Notes: a model not told the origin generated them from the sequence alone. Counted from the first letter of the stretch, positions 22,330 through 34,631 are shown. The stretch: 64,000 nucleotides of DNA from Isoetes taiwanensis (GCA_021234155.1 JAJEKV010000008.1:16716006-16780005); one strand, 5' to 3'. A program made the numbers and translations.

Positions 22330-22837
22330 TGTCATGAACCTACTCGAAAACAAGAAAAATACGCAAGAAATACAGAAGAAATACGCCAAGATCGATAACG
22401 AATCTGATATATGAACATGAATCAAGAATACAATGGCCCGAAGGCAAGCAAGAACATGAGACAGATGCCTAGAAGGCCCAAGACTGACGTTGAACCAGAA
22501 TGGTTTGACAAGAAGGAGGTGCCTCCTTATATATCTAGGCCAACGGTCAGGATCGCGCCACTTCAATGGATGAGATCACGCCAAGTGTCGCGCATGCATT
22601 TAGGTTCTAAAATATTCTAGAACCTCCTACAGATAGTCCCATATATGAGAAAGACGTGAACGAATGCCTTCAACAAATATTGGTAGCACACTTGGCAAGG
22701 GTGTGTGACTTGCAACTGGAAGGTTGCGAGTTCAAATCTTGTCTTGTCCAACTACCTTTTTGCATCCGTGTGACGACCATCTTTTGTACATACGAGTATA
22801 ATGTTCGTATGATACGAATATCCGTATGGTCGTCACA
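22330..22837 (-). repeat. Chromovirus LTR, copy A (3' LTR, - strand)
   Basis: On the + strand it runs from TGTCATGAACC to GGTCGTCACA; two relatives are at 31146-31636 and 34632-35118. Just right of it lies TTATCCCCCTCCTAC, the complement of a polypurine tract, and then chromodomain coding on the - strand, so this is a 3' LTR. A TATA box (GATATATAAGG on the - strand) lies at about 22531-22541. Confidence 0.85.
22677..22746 (+). repeat. tRNA-like segment inside LTR copy A
   Basis: TAGCACACTTGG (22684-22695) matches the tRNA A-box consensus TRGCNNAGYNGG at 11 of 12 positions. AGTTCAAATCT (22729-22739) resembles a B-box. GCAC can pair with GTGT as a D-stem, and GCGAG-TTCAAAT-CTTGT folds as a T-arm. 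No normal anticodon stem is visible, so it is not a functional tRNA. The same segment is in the other two LTR copies. Confidence 0.5.
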
Positions 22838-23700
22838 TTATCCCCCTCCTACGACGATGATAAGTCCTCCCTGGGGCGGAGTACTCGAGACTTGGCTTGT
22901 TCCAAGGTAGCGTCGATGAAACTCCACAATTTTGTCGAGCATTAGTCGATTTCTCGGCAGGGCTCCGGGTTCTATCACTTGGTGAGTAACCTTCCCAATC
23001 GACAAAGTAATATAATGGTCGTGAAGAAACTTGGAGTCTAGAATCTCTCGAACCCTCGAACTCCTCATGATCATCAATCTCGGCCCGGTGGTGGAGAGGT
23101 GAAGGTAACGATCAGGAAATGGATTAGCCATATAGGGTTCTAACAAGACACATGGAACACTGGGTGAAGCCAGAAGGCCCGATGGCGGAAGCTCAAGGCG
23201 GAAAAGCAACATCACCATTTTCGTACAATGATCCGATAGGGACCTAAGTGCGGGAAAAAGTGAGCTTATTACAAAGCAGTCGCGGGCAAATCCACATAAG
23301 AGTCAAACAAGATCACCAACCGCAAAAAATGAGGCGTCAGGCGGTGGCGACCGCATGATAACGATAACGTGCTTGGGCTGGAAAAGATGGTCTTTGAAGA
23401 TCATCCTGGAGCATGTGGAGCTTCGAAGCACAATCCTGACCTTTGGGATTGACCGAGTCATATCCGGGAGCAATCAAAGACCACCGGGATGCATTTCTCT
23501 TAATAAATTCTTGGCTTGTTGTGGAGGCATGGGCGTAATTATTGTAAGCAAATTCAACCCTAATCAACCCATCATCCTGGCGGTATGATGTAGCATCGTA
23601 AATACTACTCAAGTGTTTGATTGTGCACTCCACCTGCCTATTGGTCTGGGTGATGTCCAAAAGAGAGCCGAACGTTCCATGCAAGAGTTGTAATAGACGC
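22838..23700 (-). pseudogene. Chromovirus integrase C-terminus and chromodomain
   Basis: On the - strand, 23684-23337 reads LLDITQTNRQVECTIKHLSS (the 'HPQTDGQ.E..N..L' region) and VEFAYNNYAHASTTSQEF, the end of a Ty3/gypsy integrase core. 23218-22838 then reads LELPPSG...SVPCVLLEPY and REILDSKFLHDHYITLSIGK with IVEFHRRYLG, a mutated chromodomain next to the LTR. A chromodomain at the integrase end is the hallmark of chromoviruses. The rest of pol is missing beyond about 23700, so this is a 5'-truncated copy. Confidence 0.75.
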
Positions 23701-25005
23701 TTCCAAAGGCGGCAACAAACAGGGTAGAAATACCCACAATGTTATATCGGTAAGCCATGAGTCGAACCACCTCACCGGGCAGCAAGAGAACCACATTGGG
23801 ACTCAACCGGAGATAGAGGTGCCGCAAAGAATGAAATGTGTCATCTTGAAAAACGAGGGATGGCGTCGCCATGCGAACCGACAATTGTTGGGTCATCGAT
23901 GTCGGAGTGCTTGGGCGTGGCGTTCTTCATTTGAAGCTCATGCAATAATTGAGTATAATGTCGAGCGTGAGGAATGGGCACGGTGAGGGCAGAGAGATGC
24001 ATGCGGCAGAGAAGAGAAAAGAGGAGCCATCTGAGTGGGAAAAGAAGGGACGGTGGCACCCCGGAGAGAAGAGAAAGGAGCAGCAAAGGCTGAGGGGAAC
24101 CAAAAAGAAAAAATAGACGATGCGGAAGGGGGAGGTGGTGGAAGAAAGTGAAGTGGGGTCCAAAGAGTCTGGCTCAGGTGAGAGGGAAGCTTCGCATTGA
24201 CGACGAGAACCAGTGGCACGAGGAGCCGTGGGGGAGAAAGCAAACTCGAGGTAGGAGAGTTGGGGGTGCTCGCTATGGACGATATCAGCTCAATGACCTG
24301 AAAAAAAGAAAGTACATTAGAGAACAAAAACAATGGCAAGAAGGGTATGCCAGCCACGAAACAAAAAAAGAGGTCGCCTTGACAAAAGCAAGTCAAGCCC
24401 CCATGATGCGCCCAAACAAGGACGACAACAATAATGACAATGCAAAGAAACCACCATATGAAAATTAAACCAACGATATAAGCGGGAGAAACCAACAACA
24501 ATAAGGATAATGCCAAAAACACGAATGATAGAAGCCCATCCAGAATAATGACGAGGTAAGATTGGCACCTAAAATGAGAAACCCAAGTTGTCAACGATGA
24601 TATAAGAATGCAAAAAAGTAATAACGAGAAAAAGAGACACGCCCGAGGCCCAAAAAACCGTGGGATAACAACATGTCACAACACAACCTATAGTTACCCC
24701 ATAGAACGATAAACAAAGCACATAGGTAGGAACCTATAGAAAAGGCAAACGCTCTTATGGAAAATAAAGAGAAAGGGGAAAACAACATATAGGTAACAAC
24801 CGTACCAGAAAATCAAGCTATGGTCGATCATCAGATGTATGAAAAGAAAAATCAAGCTATTCAATTGCATATGATGCATAAACATGAAAAGCAAAAAACA
24901 AATCATGTTAATGCATATGATTCATAAAATGAGGCCAACATCTATAAAAACTCCAAGTTGTCAACGATGATGAATAAACCAATACATAGGCAATACCATT
25001 AAGAA

Positions 25006-25300
25006 GAAAAAGTCAAGCCATGGTAGTGTATAGTATTCATAAAACGTTGAAAAGACAAAGTGCAACCCTTCATATGGATGACAACATATCAAAAAAGAGC
25101 TATCATATAGGCAACAGAATCGAAACCAATACATAGGCAATAACATGAAAAAAAGTCAAACCATTGTAGTGCATAGTATTCATAAAATGTTGAAAAGACA
25201 AAGTTCAACCCCTCATATGGGTGACAACATCTCAAAAAGGAAGCTATCACATAGGCAACAGAATCGATCAGTTTGGTGCATATTATTCAGAGATATGAAA
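25006..25300. repeat. Two imperfect tandem copies of a ~143-bp unit
   Basis: AAAGTCAAGCCATGGTAGTG at about 25009 and its relative at about 25152 each start a unit containing GTATTCATAAAA, CTTCATATGG or CCTCATATGG, and CATATAGGCAACAGAATCGA or CACATAGGCAACAGAATCGA. A partial third copy starts near 25300. Confidence 0.7.
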
Positions 25301-26310
25301 AGTCCCACCATTTTATTGCATATAGTATTCATAAAATGATGCCAATATCAAGATGGTAATGAGGCACAGGGCATAGCATACGATCAAACCCAAAGAAAGC
25401 GCTGGGTAAGTGGGCAAAAATTGCGGAGGATATTCGGTCAAGATAAGGAAAAACTCGCGCAATTGAATGGGGCGTAAGGACGAGAATCCCCATTGCAGAA
25501 TGACGTCCCCCAAGAACCGAGCACGGGGAGGATCGATGAGCCTATAGGAGCGGAACACCCGACGGACAGAAGGAGAAAAAGATGCATAGAGGGAAAGCGC
25601 CCGGAAGAATTCAGCAGGCCAGTCAATATTCCGACGGTCAAGTTGCAACACATTGCGAGCGGATGGGTGCAGAGCGTCCAAATGGTGAGTGTAGAGATGG
25701 TGCGTCGACATGGTGATCGCCGGAGGTGCAAAAGGCGGAAAAAAACTAACAATAAAGAGATATGCATAGCAAAGGGGGCAACTGAATGGCATAGTGACGC
25801 CCAAATAAGATAACGCAGGAAGGAGGGACGACGGTAGCATAAAAACCCCTGTAGAAAAGGGGACGGTGGTATGAATGCCGGCCAAGAGCGGATGACAAAA
25901 GGAGGCTGAAAAAAGGCATGCAAAAGGTGAAAAAGAGGCTGGTAGGGGATAAAAATAGGGCCTCCAAAGACAGACAGGTGGCCGAAATTGAACAACAGAA
26001 AGAATGGTGGAAATCGACCCAGCAGATCCGACAACTAAAATCACCAAAGAACCAAAGGAAGAGCGAGATGGTCGTCGAATTGGTTGGTGGAGGTTGCTCC
26101 AAACAGAAGCCAGAAGTCCAAATCAGAGAATGGAGGTCGGAAGGTGGAAATCTGCAGGGGAACTTTGCAACGAAATGAACACGGCATGCAAAAGAACAGA
26201 GAAGGACAGATTATGGCTCGAGGAAGCGAAGCAAGCGGGTGGGTGCCGAGAGACCTCCAAGGCCGAACAAACTCCAAGGCCAAAGAGTCTGGATAGTCGA
26301 GAATAAATGC

Positions 26311-26402
26311 CATGGGTTGCTAGATCGAGAACAAGGCAGGGATGAGGCACAAACAGAACAAACATGGGTTGCTAGATCGAGAACAAGGCAGGGATGAGGC
26401 AA
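26311..26402. repeat. 52-bp tandem duplication
   Basis: CATGGGTTGCTAGATCGAGA at 26311 recurs at 26363 and is followed in both copies by ACAAGGCAGGGATGAGGC. The second copy is partial. Confidence 0.85.
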
Positions 26403-27224
26403 AAACAAAGCAAGTCATGGAGCAGTGGGATTAGGATGGAGAGTAAGAGGCATTCTCGGCGGCAGAGGCTGGATCGACCAGCTAATAGAAGCGATGAGAA
26501 GGGGAAACCAAAAAAGATTGAACAGAGAGCAGACACAAGAAAATGAGGACCGCAAGGGCACCGGGGAGGGAGCAGAAGAAAAGAATTGGGAAATGCGGAA
26601 CATGAACACAAAGATCAGGAAGAAGAATGCAATCCCAATACAGGCAATGCCACCAAACCAGTTGGAACCTCAAACAGCGCCACACAGAGCCATGCGAATC
26701 ACCCCATCTTCACCGAGATAAGCCAAGCAACAAAAAGAACCAAAAATTCGAAATGATCAAACCATAACTCCATAATGCGAAATTATCAAAGCATAACGCA
26801 AAGCACGGTGACCCCTAACTTGTAGGATGGCTTAGGAGGCATCGGGAACCCAAGCTAAAACTCTGCATGTTGGTGCTAAAGAAAAATAAAGCCATGCGAG
26901 CACAAAGTGAGCAATAGAACCAGAAAACTTGCCAGAATAATGGTGAGAACCAAGACGTCAAGATGATGAAGGGAAACAAGCGTACCTTCCAGAGAATGAT
27001 GAGGAAACTCGCCATGAATGTTCCCGTAGCAATGACGTGGAGAAGGAATCCGGCAAAAAAGTTGGAGAAGAAATCCGTCGGACGAGGAGCCATGGTAGCA
27101 ATGAGAATGGAAGAAGTGTTGTTGTGAGAAGACGCCGATAACTGGTCCCGAAGGGGAATGGCCATATATAATGGCTCGTCCCTACCCAGAATGACGATCC
27201 GAGGGCTCGGATCGATGCGATTAT

Positions 27225-28440
27225 AAATATTCCAGCCAATAAGAATATTGTTGGCAATAAATGGATATACAATATTAAATTAGAAGCACATGGAGTCACT
27301 TCAAAATACAAAGCAAGACTTGTGGCCCATGGCTTTTCTCAGAAGAAAGTTTAGATTTTGACGAGATCTTCTTGCCAATAGTCAAGATGAACAACATAAG
27401 AACTCTTATTGCAGTTGCTAATGCACCTAATTGAGATATTCATCATATGGATGTCCAAACAACATCCTTAAATGCTGAGCTAGATGAGGAAATATATATG
27501 AGACAAGCTTATGGATTTGAGAAAGGCAAAGATAAAGTCTAGAGCTTAAAAAGGGTTGTTTATGGATTGAGACAATCGCCTAGGCAGTGGTACAAATGTA
27601 TAGATTCCTGCTTAAGACATCAAGGATTCACAAAGTTAGAAAATGATGGAAACTTATACCAACGGAAATAGGGTGAAGAAAGCTGCATAATAGCTTTGTA
27701 CATGGATGGTTGCATTATTGGAGCAAACTCAATGAATATTCTAAAACATTGTAAGTCTATTCTTGCTAATAGATTTAAAATGAATGATCTTGGCAAATTA
27801 CATAATTTTTGGGTACAGAAGTCCACAGAGATACGAACAATGGTTGAATTTCACTATCTCAATCTAACAACATAGACAGAGTAGTAGAAAGATTCAGAAT
27901 GCAAACATGCAATGCTATACAAGCTCATATGGTTCCAAATATTAAATTGTCAGTGTCGATATGTCCTAAAACTGAAAAGGAAAGGAAAGACATGGAAGTA
28001 TTCCTTACAGAGAAATCATTGGATACGTACTCTACATAGCCAACTGCACGAGTCCGCATATTGCCTTCGCTGTTAATATCCTCCTCAGCAGATACGATAA
28101 CAACCTAGTAAGAAATCACTGGAAAAAAGGATATTGCAATATTTGAAAGGTACAAAAGATGTTGGCGTTGTTTATTCCTCAAAATTTTTACAATTAGAAA
28201 CCTATTGAGATGATGATTGCGTAGGAGATGTAGACAGTAGAAAGTCTACTTTAGGATATTTCGTGATGTTAGGCAGAACACCCATAGCATGGAGATGTAA
28301 AAAAATGAACAGATGTTGCTTTGTCTACAACTGAGGATGAGTATGCTTCAGCTGCATTAGCTCTCAGAGAAATAATATGGTGTAAAAGGCTGCTAAATGA
28401 AATAGGTGTTTGTCAAAAGGATTCTACCATTTTATACTAT
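27225..28440 (+). pseudogene. Heavily mutated copia RT / RNase H
   Basis: It begins abruptly with NKNIVGNKWIYNIKLEAHG then SKYKARLVAHGFSQK, the start of a copia RT. After stops and shifts it follows the RT order: 'IHHMDVQTT', 'VYGLRQSPRQWYKC', an active site region near 27695-27715 (ALYMDGCIIGA, where YVDD has become YMDG), 'IANCTSPHIAFAVNI' and RNase H-like YCDDDCVGDVDSRKSTLGYF in broken frames. It ends near 28440. The loss of the catalytic aspartate and many stops show long inactivity. No LTR was found at either side. Confidence 0.75.
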
Positions 28441-29184
28441 GGTTTTCTTCTTATATAGAAGAGAACCATCATTCTAGGGAAAGTGATTCCAGTTTTGGTG
28501 CCAGCTCTTTTTCTAGATCCAGTCCTCATATGGCTCAGGCTTTCTATAGCGCAGGCCTTCGTTGGCTCATGCTCCCATAAAAGCCCGGTTGTTTCTTGAA
28601 TTCATCATCGACGTTTTCTATGAGCTGGATCTGTGTTGTTGTACGGAGTTTTTCCTACATCATCAATTCCTCCATCACATGTACTGCTTCTTGGCCATAA
28701 TGAATGATGGATTGGTCTCAAGGTGCCTCCCTGGAGATCGGATCCCAGAGTAATTTGTATGATTGTTTGGCGCTCAACTTTGTTCGAATTCCTTTCTGTA
28801 TCTTTGCTTTTGATCTCAGTATTCTTTTGTCAATTGATATCCTCTGTTAGTGTTGCCCGCATCCTCCTGTTTGCATCACTTCTAGAAAATTTTGGTAGTT
28901 ACCTTCCTCTTCGGCATCGCATCCTGGGTCATGCTTGTAGACTCAGCCATGCAGACCACCGACTATATAAGCATCGTCCGCCTAGGCTAATCAACTTGCG
29001 TCGGCCCCGAATTTTGCCCGCAAGCAAATCTCTGCGGGCCTGCTGTTCGTTGCCCTTTCCGGGGGGGAGGGGTCCCAGATTCGATTTCCCTAATAGTTTC
29101 GTTCAATAAACTGGTTGTAGATTTCAGGCACCCATTATCCCCTATATGATATTACATGAACTGGTTTTTTCGTGTTTGCCTCCT
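28441..29184. other. Unassigned, possibly LINE 3' untranslated sequence
   Basis: No domain recognised in the open frames 28562-28753 and 28723-29109. Because the stretch leads directly into a LINE-type 3' end at 29185-29285, it may be the 3' part of that LINE. Confidence 0.35.
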
Positions 29185-29285
29185 GTTTGGGTTCCATAGA
29201 CCAATTGATCTTCGTGGATGATAAAAATTCTATTCTATTCTATTCTATTCTATTCTATTCTATTCTAGTCTATTCTATTTATATT
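29185..29285 (+). mobile_element. LINE 3' end with (TTCTA)n tail
   Basis: TGTTTGGGTTCCATAGACCA, then ATTGATCTTCGTGGATGATA, is followed by about eleven TTCTA repeats. The pre-tail sequence matches the reverse complement at 60785-60835 and, more loosely, the LINE end at 39833-39866. A short hairpin (GACC-AATT-GATC, 29199-29210, one mismatch) sits at the same place as in the other two. Confidence 0.6.
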
Positions 29286-29923
29286 CTCATGTTAGTATTA
29301 TATGTTACAGTCCACTTTGGTTGAAAAAGGTAGGGGTCTTGCATCTCATGTTCGTAGGTCTTATAGGATAGCCTAGATTCTTCACTTGATTTGTGATAGT
29401 TAGTCGGGATTTTGCATGAGTCATGGGATATATAGATCTTGCAGTCATTTTACATATTTGATCTTAATTTGAAAAATGTCTAGATTTTGCATATTTTATT
29501 TTGAAAAGGTCTAAGTGTGCATTTTTGCTTTAATAGTCCATTCCCCTTTCTGGGCCTAGCATGGGTCATAGGTTCCTGACCTTAAGTGAGGAAGCTTCTC
29601 ATGGATGTTAAACATGTTACCTATCTATCTTTATCTATCTTATCTTTCCATCGTAGTGACCCTTAAATGTAATAGAGGCCTCTCATATGCATGTTTTTAT
29701 GCTCTCGATTAAACATATGCTTTGTCTTATACACAATATATATTAGAAGCCCTTCACCTTCATATGCATTTTTGTGTTTTATGCATGTTTTTATGCTCTT
29801 GATTAAACATATGGTTTGTCTTATACATAATACATATTAGAATCCCTTCGCTTTCATATGCATTTTTGTGTTTTACGCATGTTCGGATACTCTCAGTTTC
29901 TATTCTCGGCTTCCTAGGTTTTT
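29286..29923. repeat. Unassigned AT-rich stretch with a 94-bp tandem repeat
   Basis: No gene recognised. GCATGTTTTTATGCTCTCGA at 29689 recurs at 29783 with a few changes; each copy runs 94 bp, and a third copy starts near 29877. Confidence 0.6.
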
Positions 29924-31145
29924 TTAGGCTTTTTTGAATTGTCTGTTCTTAATGTGATCCTGAAAGATATCATAAAATTCCTTAATTAGTCTAGCAACTG
30001 CCCTAGGCAATTGCTTCAAGCTTAACTCTTTCTGATGCTTATGGTCTGGCTCCACAGTCTCTAGCCTAAGGATGTACTCAACCTCATCCCTCATCATGCA
30101 TTTATGCAACTATTTCAAAGATATGCACTGTGTTACAGAAGGAATTTCCTTACCTTTGACCAGAAAGTGGTTGCCATCCGACGCTATGATCAAAATTCAT
30201 GCTTATTGCAGTCAATCATTGCTTTTGCCGACTTCAGGAACTCCATGCCAACTATAAAGTCATACTTACCAATGTCCATTACTTCTGCCCCCATGGTCAA
30301 ATTGGTTCCACTTAGACTTATGTCCAAGTTGACCCTTCTTCCCTTAGTATGGCGAATAGCTCCACTTGTTATGCTCATTCGTCTTGGCTTTGCCTTTAGG
30401 GTCTTTGACTTCAGCAAAGCTGCCAATCTAGGAGATGCGAAGTTGTGCGAGCTGCCCGTGTCTATAAGGACTCTATAGAGTTTATCATCTATTATTCCCT
30501 CTGCTGAAATGACTATAGCTTGACTTTCAATTGTTGCATATATCTTACACGCACCATCAATGTAGTCATGTGTCTCCTCCTCATCGTCGTCCTCATCTAG
30601 CTCTGTGGGTGATTCCTAATTCAAGAGTTATGCTAGGGCTGCCTGTATGACAAAGGGCAATCGTGCGTGCAGTGCCCTGGCTGGAAGCACCTAAAACATA
30701 GCCTCTTCTTGATGCACTCTTCCCTTTTCTCCTTGGGGATGCTGTCTAGGAAGTGCCTTATTGATTTTTCCATGGATGAATCTAGTGTCTACTGGTCCCT
30801 GGGTACAAATTTTCTATCCCTTTTACCTTGTGGCTGCTGGCCTGCTAGAGCGGTGGTTGTCGGCCTTGGGGTGTAAGACCTGTTGTCTTTCCTTTGTTGT
30901 AGGTGATTTTTCTAGGCTCAATGCTTTATCTTCTGCCTCTCCTACTGTCCTCGAATTAATGTCTCGGACAAGCCTTTTGATATTGCTGTTCAATCCCATC
31001 CACAACTTATCTTTCTATTATCCTTGGTACATTCAGTCTTAACCTCATGAACTCTTCAGTGTATTTAGCCATTGACAAGTTCCCTTGATCAAGTCAGTAG
31101 AAATGCTGGATTTCCCTGCTTGTATGGGATCGTTGAACATAATAT
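29924..31145 (-). mobile_element. Ty3/gypsy gag-protease remnant
   Basis: On the - strand gag starts with SMAKYTEEFMRLRLNVPRII and LWMGLNSNIKRLVRDIN (31085-30960). A zinc knuckle CFRCFQPGHCTHDC (30699-30658) has the C-x2-C-x4-H-x4-C spacing intact. A retropepsin-like domain (30480-30190) follows, with DTGSSHNF-like and IGKYDFIVGMEFL lines, and then IKEFYDIFQD (about 29990), the linker that normally precedes RT. The copy ends before RT. Its gag N-terminal half is cut at 31146 by a chromovirus LTR. The rest of the gag was not found on the other side of that insert. Confidence 0.75.
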
Positions 31146-31636
31146 TGTCATGAACCTGCGCGAAAACAAGAAAAATACTTGAAAAAATACGCAAGAAAAA
31201 TGGAGGAAATATGCCAAGATCGGGGTAGAATCTAATATATGAACAAGAATCAAGAGTACAAGGGCCCAAAGGCAAGCATGAACACGAGACGAATGCCTAG
31301 AAGGCTCAACGGTCAGGATCGCGCCACTCCAATGGATGAGATCACGCCAAGTGTCGTATATGCATGCAGGTTCGAGAATATTCTAGAACCTCTTGTAAAT
31401 AGCCCCACATATAAGAAGACGTGAGGAAATGTCTTCAATAAGTATTGGTAGCACATTTGGCAAAAATGTGTGATTTGTAACTAGAAGGTTGCAAGTTCAA
31501 ACCTTGTCCCGTGTAACTATCTTTTTGTATCCATGTGATGACTATCTTTTGTACATACGCGTATAATGTTCGTATGATACAAATACCTATATGATCGTCA
31601 CATTCGTATGATACAAATACCTGTATGGTCGTCACA
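31146..31636 (-). repeat. Chromovirus LTR, copy B (3' LTR)
   Basis: It runs from TGTCATGAACC to GGTCGTCACA on the + strand, followed by CCATCCCCCTCCTATG, the complement of a polypurine tract. The tRNA-like segment is at about 31442-31511, with A-box TAGCACATTTGG at 31449-31460. Confidence 0.85.
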
Positions 31637-31753
31637 CCATCCCCCTCCTATGATGGTGACGAGTCCGCGGAGCTGGAGCTGGAGCTGCAGTACTCAAACT
31701 TGGCTTATTCGGGTAACGTCGGTGAAACTCCGCAACTTTATCAGGAGCATTAG

Positions 31754-32307
31754 TCAGATTCGCAATAGGCTCCTAGGTTCTATCACTTGATGAGTAACCT
31801 TCCCAATCGACCAAATAATAAAGACAATGCCTTGAAAACTTGGAGTCCAAAATTTCTCAAACTTCACATTCCTCATGATCATACATCTCGACTGGTGGTG
31901 GAGGTGGAGATACTCAATTTGGAAATGAATTCGCCATATAGGGTTCCAACAAAGACACATGGAACACTAGGTGAAGTCGAACTGACGGTGAAAGCTCCAA
32001 TGATTCGATAGGGACCCAAGTGCCGATAGTCGAGCTTGTTACAGGGACGAGCTATCGGCAAATCCAGACTCAAGAGACAAACAAGATCACCAACTACAAA
32101 AGGAGGGGCATCTTGGCGGTGCTGATCTCCATCATAACGATAACGTGCTTGGGCATAGAGGAGATGGTGTTGAAGATCATTCTGGAGTATGTGGAGCTTC
32201 TTGAGCCTGTCCTTGGCACTGAGATTGACTAGATCATATCTAGGAGCAATAAAAGACCACCGAGGATGTATGCCAAAATTAATAAAAAACGGTGTCAATT
32301 TCACCAA
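31754..32307 (-). pseudogene. Chromovirus integrase C-terminus and chromodomain remnant
   Basis: 32307-31879 reads MVKLTPFFINFGIHPRWSFI, then LHILQNDLQ...QARYRYDGDQHR, FVVGDLVCLLS and NKLDYRHLGPYRIIGA, the usual gypsy integrase C-terminal line (GDLVWLS..N.....KLD.R.LGPF.I). 31960-31754 gives a degraded chromodomain in another frame. The integrase catalytic core is missing because the sequence jumps here directly from RT. Confidence 0.75.
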
Positions 32308-32340
32308 GGGTAGTCAATCAACCTAGTATTTACAAAGCTT

Positions 32341-32745
32341 CTAGAGGACCCGTTGAAGATGACTCTCATGTTCTTCAAGAGTCTTGGAATAAATAAAAAT
32401 ATCATGCTGAAATGTTGTTGGAGCATTGATAAGCGCAAAAGGCATAACTGTGTACTCAAAATGGCCATATGGAGTACAAAATATTGTCTTCCACTCATCA
32501 CCCTCTCGGATCCAGATGAAATTGTAGGCACGTCGATGCTCAATTTTCATAAAATAGCATGCGCCCTTGAGCCGCTTCAACAAGACTGGAATTAACGGAT
32601 AGTGATTCGGCACTATGATCTTGTTGAGGCCATGATAATCAACGACGAGGCGCAAAGAATCGTCCTTCTTTTTGACAAAGAATATGGGTGCTCCAACAGG
32701 GGACTGGAATTGTAAAAATGAAGCTAGTAGCTAGATTCTCCTCAA
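32341..32745 (-). pseudogene. Chromovirus reverse transcriptase lacking its active site
   Basis: The frame reads SPVGAPIFFVKKKDDSLRLV, VDYHGLNKIIVPNHYPLIPV, then FCTPYGHFEYTVMPFALINA and PTTFQHDIFIYSKTLEEHES. In an intact gypsy RT about 30 residues, including the YLDD catalytic aspartates, lie between PTTFQ and IYSKT. Here that block is deleted and HDIF replaces it. The RT cannot be active. It ends at about 32341, next to the integrase remnant. Confidence 0.85.
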
Positions 32746-33539
32746 TATAATCCCGCAAAACCTTCAACTCAACAAGAGGTATACCATATATTGGACCATA
32801 TGGCGGCATTGTCTCGGACTGTAAATCAATAGGACAATCATGTGGACGATGCTTTGAGAGCTTGCTGGCCTTGACTTTGTCAACAACATTAGAGATTTGT
32901 CGTATTTATCTGGAAGTGTTGGACCAATTTTCACCGGTGCAGAGCTAGCCGATGGATGAACTTGGATTACAAATATTAAACTTTGATCTTGCCTTCCAGA
33001 TTTAATAAACTTGCGAAGAGAAATCTTTGAGATACAAAAATGAGCATGAAGAAGCCTCCAAAGATACAGGAACCTGGAAGGAGCAGGATCAAGAGGAGAA
33101 ACAGGAGTAGGAGCATCATCTAGAATATGGTCAGAATCAGGAACAAAGATAAGAGCCGAATCAGGGGCATAGAGCAGAAACAAGAACTAGAATATTAGCA
33201 AGAATGAAATTAGGAGCCTATGATACTGTACGGACTAAGATAGATACTGGTGCAAAGGCCTGAACTGCAGATGAATTAGAACTAGGGCTAGAACCAACAA
33301 ACTAAAAAGATCTAGTGCGCCAATCAATCTATGGGTTATGTAGCTTCAGCAGGGCAAATCCAAGACTATTGACGCATGTGGACTAGCGATAAGATTGAAA
33401 AAAAAGCTACAAGAAGCTCCCTCGAATAAAATCTGAAGAAGTACAATTATGCATTATGTGACTAGGCATAAGGAGATATCTTGTACCACTAACAGAACCA
33501 TCCTATACACTAACAGAACTAGGATGCTCAACTTTGCTT

Positions 33540-33640
33540 CTAGGGATGGCATGCATAGTAGCGAATGCACTATCCATAAAGGAAGCATTTGCACCACTAT
33601 CAAGTTGCGCCAATGCTTCCAATATTTCAACCTCTGATTC
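33540..33640 (-). pseudogene. Chromovirus aspartic protease motif
   Basis: On the - strand LAQLDSGANASFMDS keeps the retropepsin D-S-G-A active site, followed by a degraded remainder. It lies between gag (33817-34420) and RT, as expected. Confidence 0.6.
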
Positions 33641-33816
33641 CAATGATATAAAGATAAACAATTTCTTACTGACCTTATCTGATGGAATAAACCTGTCATG
33701 AAGTGTGGAAGGAGTCTAAGAAATGGCGACCAGCCGATAAGAGACTCCTACTGATGCTACTTATCAGCAAAAGACAAGGGCTCTCAAACTGCACGATTAA
33801 TCTGCATAAGCTCAGG

Positions 33817-34420
33817 CTAGGACTTGCTGGATTCTACAGATGAGATCAAGTAAGGCCTAACTACAGGCATGCATGGGGTTGAAAAGACCTGACTACATCT
33901 CTCTTGCCTATGTTTGAAGAGCCGATTATCACAATGAACTGCAAATCTAATGGCTTCTTCTAAAGTCTTAGAGCCCTCCATAGACAACAACATCTTTGAT
34001 ATCCTCCCGAAGTCCTCTCCGACAACAATCATGGAGAGCAATATCATCCCAGACATTATCAATATCAATTTGACAGAATTCAGACGCATAAACTGAAGTT
34101 GGACGAGAGACTTGTCTGAGATTGCAGAGTTTTGTGACTATTGTGCGATGTCGATCTGTATCTCTCAAGCATGCCTCGAGCTCTGCAATGAAAGCAGCAA
34201 AATCCTGCAACTCTGAGGCTCCTTTCTCCAATAAAGGAGCAAACGAACTTAGAGCTGGCCCTGTGAGGAGAGAACCAATTAATCCAATTTGTGTCTTGGA
34301 TCGTGTGATATCTATGGGGATGGAGTTGAATCACAAGTCTGATCTAATTCAAAAAACCACGAAGCTTGGACTGAGTATCGTCAAACTTATTGGGCAAGCT
34401 AATTTTAGGTTCCGATGACC
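33817..34420 (-). pseudogene. Chromovirus gag fragment
   Basis: In overlapping frames the - strand reads TSVYASEFCQIDIDNVWDDI and CCRRGLREDIKDVV, the retrotransposon gag core ('S...YA..FR.......W.....I..F..GL...I'), then KTLEEAIRFAVHCDNRLFKH. Frameshifts separate these pieces. Confidence 0.7.
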
Positions 34421-34631
34421 TCAATCCAGAGGTAGAAGCAGATTCATATGAAGCAACCCATTCTTTGAGCTTTTTATTGTCCAATTGTAATTGCTGACAT
34501 GCTTGAACAAGCTGCTAGACTTGCTGTAATAAGATCGAAACCTCCTCCATAGAGATGAAATCACCAAATTGAGCAAAAAAAATGCGTAAGATTAGAACAG
34601 CCGAGAACTACTAAGAGATTCTGGTTCAAAT

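Larger units (their letters stand above)
23701..27224. other. Purine-skewed stretch with irregular repeats; possible - strand exons
   Basis: I recognise no gene. The + strand is purine-rich, which makes long chance frames on the pyrimidine-rich - strand (up to 244 codons at 25313-26047). Several - strand pieces are strongly hydrophobic, such as a start at 27092 reading MAPRPTDFFSNFF then VIATGTFMASFLIILWK before a GT, and CIGIAFFFLIFVFMF near 26640. These could be exons of a small membrane protein, but no family is recognised. A 143-bp unit is repeated at about 25006-25300 and a 52-bp unit at 26311-26402. Confidence 0.35.

Noticed and set aside
22677-22746. Functional tRNA gene
   Set aside because: A-box and T-arm fit, but there is no proper anticodon stem or acceptor pairing, and the segment lies in an LTR.
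25313-26047. 244-codon open frame on the - strand
   Set aside because: It lies in a strongly strand-biased, pyrimidine-rich - strand where several frames are open at once; no domain or repeatable homology seen.
29226-29285. TTCTA repeats considered as telomeric or satellite DNA
   Set aside because: The unit is not the plant telomere motif, and the preceding block matches other LINE 3' ends, so it is a retroposon tail.
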